Positions 1 to 8,562 of a DNA stretch of 64,000 nucleotides are shown one piece after another. How positions within the stretch are numbered: the stretch's first letter is position 1; every line of letters starts with the position of its first letter. This DNA is from Bradyrhizobium sp. 141 (GTDB lineage: Bacteria; Pseudomonadota; Alphaproteobacteria; Rhizobiales; Xanthobacteraceae), in assembly GCF_023074055.1 (NCBI RefSeq), contig NZ_JADPKR010000003.1, forward strand, positions 24,190-88,189, in the 5' to 3' direction. Under the pieces are notes generated by a model. The model did not search any database. It saw nothing but the letters and a program-made list of their open reading frames with translations, and was not told the DNA's origin. The position numbers and the translations under genes are program-made.

Positions 1-108
1 GCCGACAATGGCCGCCTCGAACCGCTCGGCGAGTTCGCCCGCGACCTGAAGACGCGCCTCGTTGGGCTGATCGAACGCCAGGCTGACCATCACGGTCGCA
101 TATGTCAT
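1..108 (-). CDS. universal stress protein (UspA family), N-terminal part, runs off the window
   Basis: Thirty-six codons are visible, from an ATG at 108 reading off the left edge. The first residues (MTYATVMVSL, then a Gln-Pro-Asn-Glu-Ala-Arg stretch and an Ala-Gly-Glu-Leu-Ala-Glu-Arg-Phe helix) match the opening beta strand and first helix of UspA-fold proteins. A GGAGG lies 6-10 bases before the ATG. It is divergent from fixL, so the 109-296 gap probably holds both promoters. Universal stress genes are common near microaerobic regulators in rhizobia. Only the N-terminus can be judged. Confidence 0.7.
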   Translation of the reverse strand, partial: MTYATVMVSLAFDQPNEARLQVAGELAERFEAAIVG

Positions 109-296
109 CGGGAGCCTCCGGGCAGTAAGTTGCTGTGGAAATCTAGCCGCGCCGACGCAAGGCAGGATGAGGTAGATCAATTTTCGGCGCCTAGTTGCGA
201 GAAATCCGCCAATCAGACATCCGAACTTGCCTCCGGTCCGGCCTTGGGCGAAATTGCCGCCACGGGACCCCGCCGCGGGAGAATGGGAGCAATAGC

Positions 297-1814
297 TTGT
301 CGCCGAGCCGCGTAACGCATCCGCCAGATGACGCTCGCGGCGAGCATTTCCGGGTTCGGATCGAGGGATTCGGCGTCGGGACCTGGGACCTCGATCTTAC
401 GACGCACGAGCTGGAGTGGTCGGAGACCGCCAGGACGCTGCTCGGCATCGCGCGGGATCAACCGGCAGCCTATGACCTCTTTTTGTCACGCCTCGCGCCC
501 GGGGATCGCGCGCGCATGGAGAGCGCGATCGAGCATGTCGTCGACCACGGCGGCGGCTTCGACGTATCCTTTAGAGTTGCCAATGCCTCAGGCCTGGGGC
601 GCTGGATTCGCGCCCGGGCGGGACTCATTCGGGACGAGGCCGGCGCCGCCCGCCATCTCAGCGGCATCTTTCTCGATGTCGACGAGGAAAAGCAGGTCGA
701 GGAGGCGCTGCGCACGCGCGAAACCCACCTCCGTTCGATCCTCCAGACCATTCCCGATGCCATGATCGTCATCGACGGCCACGGCATCATCCAGCTGTTC
801 AGCACGGCGGCCGAGCGCCTGTTCGGCTGGTCCGAGCACGAGGCGATCGGCCAGAACGTCAGCATCCTGATGCCGGAGCCGGACCGCTCCCGTCATGACG
901 GCTACATCGCGCGCTACCGCGGCACGAACGATCCGCACATCATCGGCATCGGCCGCATCGTCACCGGCAAGCGCCGCGACGGAACGACCTTTCCGATGCA
1001 CCTGTCGATCGGCGAAATGCAGTCGGGCGACGAGCCGTATTTCACCGGCTTCGTCCGCGACCTCACCGAGCATCAGCAGACCCAGGCGCGGCTCCAGGAA
1101 TTGCAGACCGAGCTCGTCCATGTCTCGCGGCTGTCCGCGATGGGCGAAATGGCCTCCGCGCTCGCCCACGAGATCAACCAGCCGCTGGCGGCGATCAGCA
1201 ATTACATGAAGGGCTCGCGGCGGCTGCTTTCAGGCAGCAATGATCCGAATATTGCCAAGATCGAAAGTGCCATGGATCGTGCCGCCGAGCAGGCCGTTCG
1301 GGCCGGCCAGATCATTCGACGACTGCGCGATTTCGTTGCCCGCGGCGAATCCGAGAAGCGGGTCGAAAGCCTGTCCAAGCTGATCGAGGAAGCCGGCGCG
1401 CTCGGACTTGCCGGCGCGCGCGAGCAGAACGTGCAGCTCCGCTTCAATCTCGATCCGGATGCCGATCTCGTGCTCGCCGACCGGGTGCAGATCCAGCAGG
1501 TGCTGGTCAATCTGTTCCGCAACGCGCTGGAAGCGATGGCGCAGTCGCCGCGGCGCGAGCTCGTCGTCACCAACACCCGTGTCGGCGATGAGATGATCGA
1601 GGTGAAGGTGTCCGACACCGGCTCCGGCTTCCAGGACGACGTCATTCCAAACCTGTTCCAGACCTTCTTCACCACCAAGGAAACCGGCATGGGCGTCGGA
1701 TTGTCCATCAGCCGCTCGATCATCGAGGCTCACGGCGGCCGCATGGTCGCCGAGAGCAACGCATCAAGCGGCGCGACATTCCGCTTCACCTTGCCGGCAG
1801 CCGATGAGAACTGA
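297..1814 (+). CDS. fixL: FixL oxygen-sensing haem histidine kinase
   Basis: FixL binds oxygen at a haem in a PAS domain; when oxygen is low it autophosphorylates and passes the phosphate to FixJ. The TTG at 297 is chosen because GGGAG lies seven bases upstream, the product is then 505 residues, and the key residues land on the published Bradyrhizobium numbers: proximal haem His200, pocket His214, distal Arg220, phosphorylated His291 (AHEINQP). Order: first PAS about 15-130, haem PAS about 140-260, HisKA about 275-345, HATPase to the end with an N box (NLFRNALEA) and a GMGVGLS loop. An in-frame upstream start at 195 would add 34 residues without domain similarity. fixJ starts four bases after the stop. 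No membrane segments are seen, as expected for this soluble type. Confidence 0.96.
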   Translation: MSPSRVTHPPDDARGEHFRVRIEGFGVGTWDLDLTTHELEWSETARTLLGIARDQPAAYDLFLSRLAPGDRARMESAIEHVVDHGGGFDVSFRVANASGLGRWIRARAGLIRDEAGAARHLSGIFLDVDEEKQVEEALRTRETHLRSILQTIPDAMIVIDGHGIIQLFSTAAERLFGWSEHEAIGQNVSILMPEPDRSRHDGYIARYRGTNDPHIIGIGRIVTGKRRDGTTFPMHLSIGEMQSGDEPYFTGFVRDLTEHQQTQARLQELQTELVHVSRLSAMGEMASALAHEINQPLAAISNYMKGSRRLLSGSNDPNIAKIESAMDRAAEQAVRAGQIIRRLRDFVARGESEKRVESLSKLIEEAGALGLAGAREQNVQLRFNLDPDADLVLADRVQIQQVLVNLFRNALEAMAQSPRRELVVTNTRVGDEMIEVKVSDTGSGFQDDVIPNLFQTFFTTKETGMGVGLSISRSIIEAHGGRMVAESNASSGATFRFTLPAADEN

Positions 1815-1817
1815 TTC

Positions 1818-2435
1818 ATGACGACCAAGGGACATGTCTACGTCATCGACGACGACGAAGCGATGCGGGACTCGCTGAACTTCCTGCTGGAGTCCTGCGG
1901 CTTCGGCGTCACCCTATTCGACAATGCGCAAGGCTTCCTCGGCGCCCTGCCCGGCCTCGCCTTCGGCTGCGTAGTTTCGGACATCCGCATGCCGGGCGTT
2001 GACGGAATCGAGCTTCTGAAACGCCTGAAGGCGCAGCACAGTCCGTTTCCGATCCTGATCATGACCGGTCACGGCGACGTGCCGCTCGCGGTCGAAGCGA
2101 TGAAGCTCGGCGCCGTCGACTTCCTCGAAAAACCGTTCGAGGACGACCGCCTCACCACCATGATCGAATCCGCGATCCGCCAGGCCGAGCCCGCGGCCAA
2201 GAGCGAGGCCATCGCTCAGGATATCACCGCCCGCGTCGCCTCCTTGAGCCCGCGCGAGCGCCAGGTCATGGAGGGGCTGATCGCGGGCCTCTCCAATAAG
2301 TTGATCGCCCGCGAATACGACATCAGCCCGCGCACGATCGAGGTGTACCGGGCCAATGTGATGACCAAGATGCAGGCCAACAGCCTCTCGGAACTGGTGC
2401 GGCTGGCGATGCGCGCCGGCATGCTCAAGGATTGA
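1818..2435 (+). CDS. fixJ: FixJ response regulator (receiver plus LuxR-type HTH)
   Basis: 205 residues, the normal FixJ length. The receiver domain (about 1-120) has the acidic pocket DDDE at 11-14, phosphoacceptor Asp55 (CVVSD) and a Lys in the FLEKPF loop. A linker follows, then a C-terminal LuxR/FixJ DNA-binding domain (SPRERQVMEGLIAGLSNK onward). Phosphorylated by FixL, it activates fixK2; a matching site lies upstream of fixK2 at about 2930. It is cotranscribed with fixL, three bases after the fixL stop codon. Confidence 0.96.
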   Translation: MTTKGHVYVIDDDEAMRDSLNFLLESCGFGVTLFDNAQGFLGALPGLAFGCVVSDIRMPGVDGIELLKRLKAQHSPFPILIMTGHGDVPLAVEAMKLGAVDFLEKPFEDDRLTTMIESAIRQAEPAAKSEAIAQDITARVASLSPRERQVMEGLIAGLSNKLIAREYDISPRTIEVYRANVMTKMQANSLSELVRLAMRAGMLKD

Positions 2436-2494
2436 GACAAATCGGATTGAGGCAGGTCAAGGCACTTGTGCGGGCCTGTGATAGCCACGCAGGC

Positions 2495-2914
2495 ATGATC
2501 GAGATCGGCTCGCCCCATCAGCGGCCCCCAGGCGCATCGGCAAAGCCCACCGTCTACGTGGTCGACGACGATGCCGCAGTGCTGGGATCCCTGCGCTTCC
2601 TGCTGGAAACCGACGGCTTTGCTGTGCGGACCTTCAGGAGCGCCCCGGCGCTGCTCAATGCGACGATCCCACCCGGCGCGGACTGCTACGTGATCGACTA
2701 CAAGTTGCCTGACATCAATGGCATCGAGTTGGCCTGGCGGCTGCGCCAATCCGACGCCGACAGGCCCGTGATCCTGATCACCGGCTATCCCGACGGAAAT
2801 ATCTCGGTAAAGGCAGCGGCGGCAGGGATCAAGGACGTGATTTTGAAGCCGCTCCTCGATGAAAACCTGGTGAAATGCATCCGCCACGCCATCCAGGACA
2901 GGCGCGGCCACTGA
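2495..2914 (+). CDS. single-domain response regulator between fixJ and fixK2
   Basis: A stand-alone receiver domain of about 139 residues with no output domain. It has an acidic triplet (YVVDDDAA), a phosphoacceptor Asp in YVIDYKLPD, a Thr in LITGYP and a Lys in ILKPLL. It probably acts as a phosphate sink or diguanylate-like adaptor for FixLJ or another kinase; the target is unknown. The ATG at 2495 is preferred because the receiver fold begins soon after it; an alternative TTG at 2432 overlaps the fixJ stop and would add 21 residues of no clear fold. The gene lies where soybean bradyrhizobia also carry a receiver gene between fixJ and fixK2. Confidence 0.85.
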   Translation: MIEIGSPHQRPPGASAKPTVYVVDDDAAVLGSLRFLLETDGFAVRTFRSAPALLNATIPPGADCYVIDYKLPDINGIELAWRLRQSDADRPVILITGYPDGNISVKAAAAGIKDVILKPLLDENLVKCIRHAIQDRRGH

Positions 2915-2929
2915 CCTGCGGGATTCTCC

Positions 2930-2946
2930 GTAGGTAAACCTCCTTA
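2930..2946 (+). promoter_or_regulatory. probable FixJ-binding site of the fixK2 promoter
   Basis: The sequence GTAGGTAAACCTCCTTA lies about 72-88 bases before the fixK2 ATG. It has the GTA-x-GTA half and the CCTTA end seen in FixJ-P boxes of fixK promoters in rhizobia. Its position between a FixJ-regulated operon and fixK2 supports the reading. The transcription start is not identified. Confidence 0.6.
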
Positions 2947-3017
2947 AGATATCGCTCGAAATTTCCGGATCGCGCGATCCCGCGTACCAATGCACCATCA
3001 CAACCGAGATGGCGCAG

Positions 3018-3716
3018 ATGCTGACCCAGACGCTCAAGACCCAGGCGATTAAGACCCAAATCGGCGGTAAAATCGCTCCAGCGCGTTCCGTTTCCGAACA
3101 GTTCGGCGCGATCGCCGGACATGCCGGCCTCGTTGCCACCGAGTTCTCCTATCGCAAGGACGAGGAGATCTACGGCGAGGACGAGCCCGCCGAATATGTC
3201 TATCAGGTCGTCTCCGGCGCGGTGCGCAGCTACAAGCTGCTCTCCGACGGCCGCCGTCAGATCGGCGCGTTCCATCTTCCCGGTGACGTGTTCGGCCTCG
3301 AACCCGGCCAGACGCATCGCCTTGCGGCCGAAGCGATTATCGCCACCGGCGCGCGCCTCGTGGAGCGAGCCAGCCTCGAAAGGTCCGCCAGCACCGACGT
3401 ACAGGTCGCGCGCAAGCTCTGGGCCATGACGGCGGGCGAGCTGCGTCACGCCGAAGATCACATGTTGCTGCTGGGGCGCAAGACGGCGATGGAGCGTGTT
3501 GCAACCTTCCTGCTCGAAATGGATCGCCGCCTCGCCGTCGCCGGCATGATGGCACTGCCGATGTGTCGGCGCGATATCGGCGACTATCTCGGCCTCACGC
3601 TCGAGACCGTGTCGCGCGCGCTCTCGCAGCTTCACGCAAAGCGCATACTCGGCTTCTCCGGCGCCCGCCAGATCGTACTGCGCAACCGCCAGCGCCTGCA
3701 CAATCTCGATGCCTGA
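3018..3716 (+). CDS. fixK2: FixK2, Crp/Fnr-family regulator of microaerobic genes
   Basis: FixK2 relays the FixLJ signal to microaerobic genes such as fixNOQP and hemN in Bradyrhizobium. From the ATG at 3018 it is 232 residues, the known length; an ATG three codons earlier (3009) is less likely. An N-terminal cyclic-nucleotide-binding-type beta roll (about 40-125) leads through a long dimer helix to a winged HTH. Cys183 (LPMCRRD) is the residue oxidised to inactivate FixK2, and Leu195, Glu196 and Arg200 of the recognition helix sit at the positions known to contact DNA. It lacks the N-terminal cysteines of Fnr, so it does not sense oxygen through an iron-sulphur cluster. A strong hairpin terminator follows. 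Confidence 0.96.
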   Translation: MLTQTLKTQAIKTQIGGKIAPARSVSEQFGAIAGHAGLVATEFSYRKDEEIYGEDEPAEYVYQVVSGAVRSYKLLSDGRRQIGAFHLPGDVFGLEPGQTHRLAAEAIIATGARLVERASLERSASTDVQVARKLWAMTAGELRHAEDHMLLLGRKTAMERVATFLLEMDRRLAVAGMMALPMCRRDIGDYLGLTLETVSRALSQLHAKRILGFSGARQIVLRNRQRLHNLDA

Positions 3717-3752
3717 TCGCTTTCACCCGGCCGCGTTTCTCCTCCCCGACTT

Positions 3753-3785
3753 GGCCCGCCGAACGCATTTCGGCGGGCCTTTCTT
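3753..3785 (+). terminator. rho-independent terminator of fixK2
   Basis: A nine-base-pair GC-rich stem (GGCCCGCCG / CGGCGGGCC) with a nine-base loop is followed by TTTCTT, 36 bases after the fixK2 stop codon. It marks the end of the core-type regulatory block. Confidence 0.85.
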
Positions 3786-3896
3786 GCCGCAATCAAGCCG
3801 CGGGCTGCGTTTCCGGCCAAGAGGATCAGAGTTGCCAAAACGTGTGCCAACTGCTGCGGCGGAGTTGAAGCCCAAAACGACCAAACCGGATTCCTA

Positions 3897-4232
3897 TCTC
3901 GCACGTCCATTTCGGCGGCGGCACGCCGACGATCATGACGCCCGAGGCCTTCGCGTCGGCGCGCTCCGCTTCTCCTATTTCTTGCTGCCCGACGCCGAAA
4001 TCGCCGTCGAGATTGATCCGCGTACCCCGACCGAGCCGATCGCGGAGGGTTTGGGCTACAGCGGAGTCAATCGCGCGAGCCTGGGGGTACAGAGCTCCGA
4101 TCCTGTTGTGGAGTGCGCTATCGACCGCCTGCAGATTTTCGAGCAGACCGCCACGTGCGTTGAGCGCCTGCGACGGGCCGGCGTCGGCTGGCCCAACTTC
4201 GATCTTATCTACGGTCTGCCTCCCCTATCAAG
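3897..4232 (+). pseudogene. hemN relic (oxygen-independent coproporphyrinogen III oxidase fragment)
   Basis: Two reading frames together give the middle of a HemN protein: HVHFGGGTPTI then, after a frame change near 3965, AEIAVEIDPRTPTEPIAEGL, NRASLGVQS and NFDLIYGLP. These align with residues about 105-215 of the intact hemN at 6765-8099. The radical-SAM cysteine region and the C-terminal half are missing. The relic is GC-rich like the fixLJ block rather than like the island DNA that follows, so it may be the remains of a core copy cut when the island arrived. An overlapping open frame (3709-4491) carries these pieces but is not a real gene as a whole. Confidence 0.8.
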
Positions 4233-4529
4233 ATTGGGAGGCGCGCGAACTCGCTTTTGTGGTAGTCAACATCAGGACGCAAGCACTCGCCGCGATGGCA
4301 CCCAGCGGCACGCCCGGTTGCCACTCGACTACATATATTGCGCGAGCAGATGGGCCCTTATCACGGTAGGGACTAAGAAGAGAGCGCGTGCGCCAAGGAC
4401 TCGTTTTTCCTTCACCCGCGATGCGGGCTTTCGTAGAATGAATGAACAGGAGACCAAACCGGCGGTCGTGCGCGAGCTGGACGAAGAGTAAACTAACCTG
4501 ACGTCACAACTGGCACTAAAGTATCTTCC

Positions 4530-4856
4530 ATGCGCTGGAATAGAAGAGAATTGGCACAGCTGGAAAAGCTTTGGGCCGCGGGACAGAGTGCTGCGCAGAT
4601 CGCGCGTCATCTCGAGTGCAGTCGCAACGCAGTTTGCGGCAGGCTCGCTCGGTTGGGCCTGACTCGAGGTCACAAGCCACCAACAGCAAAGCCCAAGATT
4701 AGACCCGCCCCGAAGCGAGGGCCGGCGGTGAAGGCGGCCGGTCGCGATTGCGTCGGAAAGAAGCTGTCGCAAAAGGCGCTAGATAGTCAGCCTCAGGAAA
4801 TGAGCAAGCGGCAGCTTTACGCGATGCTAGCTGAGGCAGTCAGGAATACCGCGTAG
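4530..4856 (+). CDS. GcrA-like DNA-binding regulator
   Basis: 108 residues. The N-terminal 50 residues (Trp3, Leu14-Trp15, GQSAAQIARHL, SRNAVCGRLARLGL) match the helix-turn-helix of the GcrA cell-cycle regulator family of alphaproteobacteria, which activates sigma-70 promoters with methylated sites. A basic Pro/Lys-rich linker (about 51-75) follows, and a short acidic helix ends the protein. The C-terminal cysteine/histidine segment of full GcrA is absent, so this is a shortened, accessory copy. In symbiosis DNA such copies may affect bacteroid cell-cycle changes, but that is inference. Confidence 0.7.
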   Translation: MRWNRRELAQLEKLWAAGQSAAQIARHLECSRNAVCGRLARLGLTRGHKPPTAKPKIRPAPKRGPAVKAAGRDCVGKKLSQKALDSQPQEMSKRQLYAMLAEAVRNTA

Positions 4857-5016
4857 AACTATCAGGCGCGCCGCGATCTCCCGGGCTATGCGCCGTACTT
4901 GGTCCATCCGGACGATTTGCTTGTTGATTTGCGCGCTTTGTGGCTATCCGATGAACAGTGGCGTCGAGAAGAACGTTCGCGGCGGAGGGCTCGATCGTAG
5001 GTCAAATCATCCAATC

Positions 5017-5826
5017 TCAAGAGGCTGGATGCACTGAATTAGAAGAAGAAAGCGTTCTGGTCCTTGAGCCTCGTTTTCGGCTATGCGTTTTCGGGGAAGC
5101 GCCCGGGCGCCGGTGTTTGGAAGATTCTGCGCACGCCGTGCCCGACGGAGTACACGAGCTCGGGTGAACTCCAATATCTGCTACCGACGTGTGGAGAGCT
5201 GGACTGGGACTGAGCACGCGGGAAATGATCGAGGTTCGTCCGTGCCCGGGGATGAGACCAGTGGCCGCCCCTCCGACGGAGATCGGCCCTTGTGGTTTAG
5301 ACGGAGGCGCGAGTTTCCTCGCCGGCTTCGGATCGGCTTGAGCTGACGGCGGAGAGGGAACGGAAGGAGGTGAGGCGGTGAGTAACAGATTCGGCAACGA
5401 GTCGATTCGTGAGGTCAGCGCTGCAATTTGATCGGAAATTCGTTTTAACTCAGCCTGCTATGCAGTGATGCTGTGATTGAGCTCCGCTATCTCATCGCTC
5501 GCCTTCTGTTGTCCCGATAGAACTTCCGATAGGACCGCCCTGGCGTCGGGTGACAAGCTCAGCCTTGGAGCGACTTCACGGGCCGCCGAGCTCTCGAGAT
5601 ATTGTCGGTCAAAAATAGACTCGTGCAGTGCACAGACACACGAAGACGACCACCACCCACCATAGGCGCCTTGACGATCTGTGCAAAACCGGTGGCAAGT
5701 CTGAAGCGGCCGGCTGTTCATTGCATCGATCACTTCTCGCTCGCCTACCCGGCTCATTACTTTTTTCCATACCAACTCGAGAACACACTCACGCCAACAG
5801 CCGTGGTGCCGCGCGACGATCGACAA
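5017..5826 (-). pseudogene. coiled-coil/proline-rich protein broken by a stop codon
   Basis: Reading on the minus strand, a frame of about 120 residues ends SDEIAELNHSITA at a TAG (5458-5460) and continues in the same frame with QAELKRISDQIAALTSRIDSLPN and then a Pro/Ser/Ala-rich tail down to about 5017. The heptad-like pattern crosses the stop unbroken, so a single nonsense change seems to have split one gene of roughly 200-270 codons. The upstream part before about 5620 looks degraded. I do not recognise the family. A host cell-envelope or secreted protein is possible. Confidence 0.45.
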
Positions 5827-6764
5827 TACACTTTCCGCGACTATTCCGATGGCTTGGCGTTAGCTCCTATGCGGCTTAGCGAGCCACGCGACGCTAGACT
5901 CGTCGCACGCGGGCCGCTCCTACATCATAGCGCGCGCACCAAGCACTGTTGTCGTGTTGATCGACGACGAGGCGTTTTTGGCACCGTTTTACGACGAGCA
6001 TTCCCATAAGCATTTATTCGCCCCCGCCCGAATGCGAGCCAGCTTCAATTTCTTGGATCGTACCTTGATCTCCGCAGTTGATGCGAAGAAGACCAACTGT
6101 GTCGATGCCATTGCATGAAGGGAAAACTGTCGCCCAAATCGCAAACTCGACCACGTTTACCCTGCCCTCAGACTGCTAGCGAGAGAGTCACCGATAAGCA
6201 ACGTTTCGCTCCTAGCGACCTTTCCGCCGAGCAATGGGCGCATGAAGGGGCTTGTCGCTCCCGGGGACCATGAACGAGGCCCACCGACGATCCTCGCATT
6301 GGTGAAGTTCGACTACGTACCGGGACGTCTCAGAGCCGGCGCAGGATCCCTGGGTCGGTGGGGAATACGCCAGGCAGAAGTCAACTACCAAACCTTGTCA
6401 GTTGATGGAGATTGCGAGGGGACGTATCAATTTTGATCGATGAACCTCGCACGAGTCAGGTCGTGGAGCAGTTCGAGCTCTAGCAGCGTCAACGGCTCTG
6501 GTGGATGTCTCGTTGGCGAACGTCGGAGATTAGCGAAGCGGAGTTGAATCTGGGGCCCCCTCCTGGCCGTGTTGATTCGAGTATCTCGCCTGCAGCAGTT
6601 GTTCTCTATCTTCGAGAGGAACGGCTTGCTATCCCACACCGTGTTTCGTCAGCAGATCGGCCGTCACGCAAGCTCCTGGCGACATTTCGGATTACTGTCG
6701 GCAAAAAGGAATGCAAAAGACTTCGCTTGCGACCACAAAGTTCGTAAACATAGGATAACAATCG
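5827..6764. other. gene-poor stretch
   Basis: No convincing gene is seen here; open frames are short and lack recognisable domains. It holds one copy of a 33-base imperfect repeat (6380-6412), also found at 9001. The last part is the leader of hemN; no TTGAT-N4-ATCAA FixK box was found. Confidence 0.5.
6380..6412 (+). repeat. 33-base repeat, copy 1 (partner at 9001)
   Basis: The block starts GTCAACTACCAAACC and ends GTTGATGGAGAT. It matches 9001-9032 at about 26 of 33 positions, allowing one gap. The function is unknown; it could be a leader or an end of a decayed mobile element. Confidence 0.5.
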
Positions 6765-8099
6765 TTGCAGACCTCGGTCCTGGAAAAGTATTGCGATGCT
6801 CGCCTTCCTTGGTACAGCATCTATCCAACTGTAGCCCAGTTCTCCACGGTGGTCGGCGCCGAAGCCTCTGAGAAATGGCTGCAGCGCCTGCCGGTTAATG
6901 AGTCCGTGTCGCTCTATTTCCACGTTCCGTTCTGTCGATCGATTTGCTGGTATTGCGGCTTCGCTCGAAGCATCACTCGCCGGGATTCACCCATCCTAGA
7001 ATATTTGGCGTTTCTTCGTAAGGAGATCGAGTTGGTCGCGGCGCAGGTGCCGCAACGGCTGCCTGTGAGCGACGTGCACTTCGGCGGTGGAACGCCGACC
7101 CTCATCGAGCCCGCGGAGTTCGGGGCACTGATGGAACTTCTGCGCCGCCGCTTTGCGGTTTCGAAAACGGCCGCCATCGCTGTTGAGATCGACCCGCGCA
7201 CGTTCACGCTCGCCACATCCGAAGGGTTAGCGGCTGCCGGCGTGAACCGCGCGAGCCTCGGCGTCCAGAGCTTCGATCCAATTGTTCAAACGGCCATCAA
7301 CCGGGTCCAGAGTGAGGCACAAACAGAGCGCGCTGTCGAAACGCTGCGGCAGCATGGAATATTCCGCATCAACTTCGACCTCATCTACGGTCTGCCAAAT
7401 CAGACGGTGCAGTCCTGCGTTCAGACCGCGACTACCGCGGTGGCCATGCGACCAGACCGGCTTGCGGTATTCGGCTACGCGCACGTTCCTTCCTTTAAGA
7501 AGAATCAGCGCCTGATCGACGAGGCAGCGCTGCCAGACAGCCCTGCCCGTGCAGAACAGGCCGCGGCGATGGCCAATACACTGATTGCTGCGGGCTACCG
7601 CCAAATCGGACTCGACCATTTCGCCTTGCCGGACGATGAGCTCGCGCTGGCGCAGAAAGCCGGTCGCCTGCGGCGGAACTCACTGGGTTACTCGGCCGAC
7701 ACCTGCCATAAAGTAATCGGCTTCGGCCCGTCGGCCATCGGCCGCCTTGGCGACGGTTACGTCCAGAACGAAGTTGCAGCGGGTTCTTACAGCGGCCAAA
7801 TCAAAGCCGGCCGTCTGGCGACGTCAAAGGGCTACTGTCTCAGCCTCGAAGATTGCGTCCGGGCTGCAATCATCGAGCGGCTGATGTGCGATTTCGAGGT
7901 CGACGTGCCGGCAATTTGCATTACTCATGGATTTGACCCGGTCCCGTTCCTCGGTTCACCCGAACGCTTGGCAATGCTCGCCGAGGATGGGATCGTGGAG
8001 GTGGAAAAGGGATTCATCCGCGTGAGGCAGGAGCATCGTTTTCTAACTCGCGCTGTGGCGGCCGCATTCGATGCTTATCTTGGCACGCCGCTCTGTTAA
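6765..8099 (+). CDS. hemN: HemN-type oxygen-independent coproporphyrinogen III oxidase
   Basis: A radical-SAM enzyme that converts coproporphyrinogen III to protoporphyrinogen IX without oxygen, giving haem in microaerobic nodules. It is 444 residues, the normal length. The SAM cluster motif CxxxCxxC is present (CRSICWYC, about residues 58-65), then GGGTPT, EIDPRT, GVNRASLGVQSFD, NFDLIYGLP and the C-terminal HemN domain. The TTG start at 6765 is chosen because homologues begin with the same MQTS-type sequence, and AGGA lies upstream. Odd points: the fourth conserved cysteine after the motif (GCH in most HemN) is Phe here, and the usual YTSYP is YSIYP. It may be a paralogue with altered activity. 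Confidence 0.88.
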   Translation: MQTSVLEKYCDARLPWYSIYPTVAQFSTVVGAEASEKWLQRLPVNESVSLYFHVPFCRSICWYCGFARSITRRDSPILEYLAFLRKEIELVAAQVPQRLPVSDVHFGGGTPTLIEPAEFGALMELLRRRFAVSKTAAIAVEIDPRTFTLATSEGLAAAGVNRASLGVQSFDPIVQTAINRVQSEAQTERAVETLRQHGIFRINFDLIYGLPNQTVQSCVQTATTAVAMRPDRLAVFGYAHVPSFKKNQRLIDEAALPDSPARAEQAAAMANTLIAAGYRQIGLDHFALPDDELALAQKAGRLRRNSLGYSADTCHKVIGFGPSAIGRLGDGYVQNEVAAGSYSGQIKAGRLATSKGYCLSLEDCVRAAIIERLMCDFEVDVPAICITHGFDPVPFLGSPERLAMLAEDGIVEVEKGFIRVRQEHRFLTRAVAAAFDAYLGTPLC

Positions 8100-8329
8100 G
8101 ACCAGCCAAAGAGCGGTGATCGTATGAATGCATTACCTTCCGTTACGCGCCCAGAAGCCCGGGTAACGAGTTTCGCTCACCTGGTGCACTCACGTACAGC
8201 GCCAAATTCGTAAAGGACGCCGTGCGCAGCTGCGCGACGAGAGCCGCCCCGGCCCTATCCGCGAAGACAGCTAGGCGAGTTGCTGCCCGGAGTTGGACGC
8301 TCCCGACTGCAACGCTGTCCGCTCAAGCG

Positions 8330-8562
8330 GCGTGACCGATAACGTTCATCACATCACCGCCATTGCCCGTATGGCCGCGGAGCTCGCCCAGGACGACGCT
8401 GGCTGCGGGACGTCGCCAACAAAATGGCGATCGAGGACGGCTTCATCTGGGTCTAACCGCGTCGGAGAAGATGAGATCTAGGCGTTCAGCGACTTCGGTA
8501 TCGAAAACCTGATCGAGCTCGTCCGGATGTACGAAGATATTTCGACCTGGCTCAAGCGCTGG
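8330..8562 (+). pseudogene. remnant of an unrecognised gene
   Basis: Pieces in different frames appear to belong together: VTDNVHHITAIARMAAELAQDD, then WLRDVANKMAIEDGFIWV ending at a stop, then VGEDEI, a stop, and AFSDFGIENLIELVRMYED. The spacing and helical character suggest one small protein broken by frameshift and stop changes. The family is not recognised. Confidence 0.4.

Noticed and set aside
2216..3701. Minus-strand frames of 290-307 codons over fixJ and fixK2
   Set aside because: They are shadows of fixJ, the response regulator and fixK2, all supported by known residues.
3709..4491. A 260-codon plus-strand frame after fixK2
   Set aside because: Only its middle shows HemN similarity and the rest lies in other frames or is the fixK2 terminator; treated as pseudogene.
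6430..6450. TTGAT-like bases upstream of hemN as a FixK box
   Set aside because: The second half ATCAA is not at the right distance; no TTGAT-N4-ATCAA was found within 400 bases of hemN.
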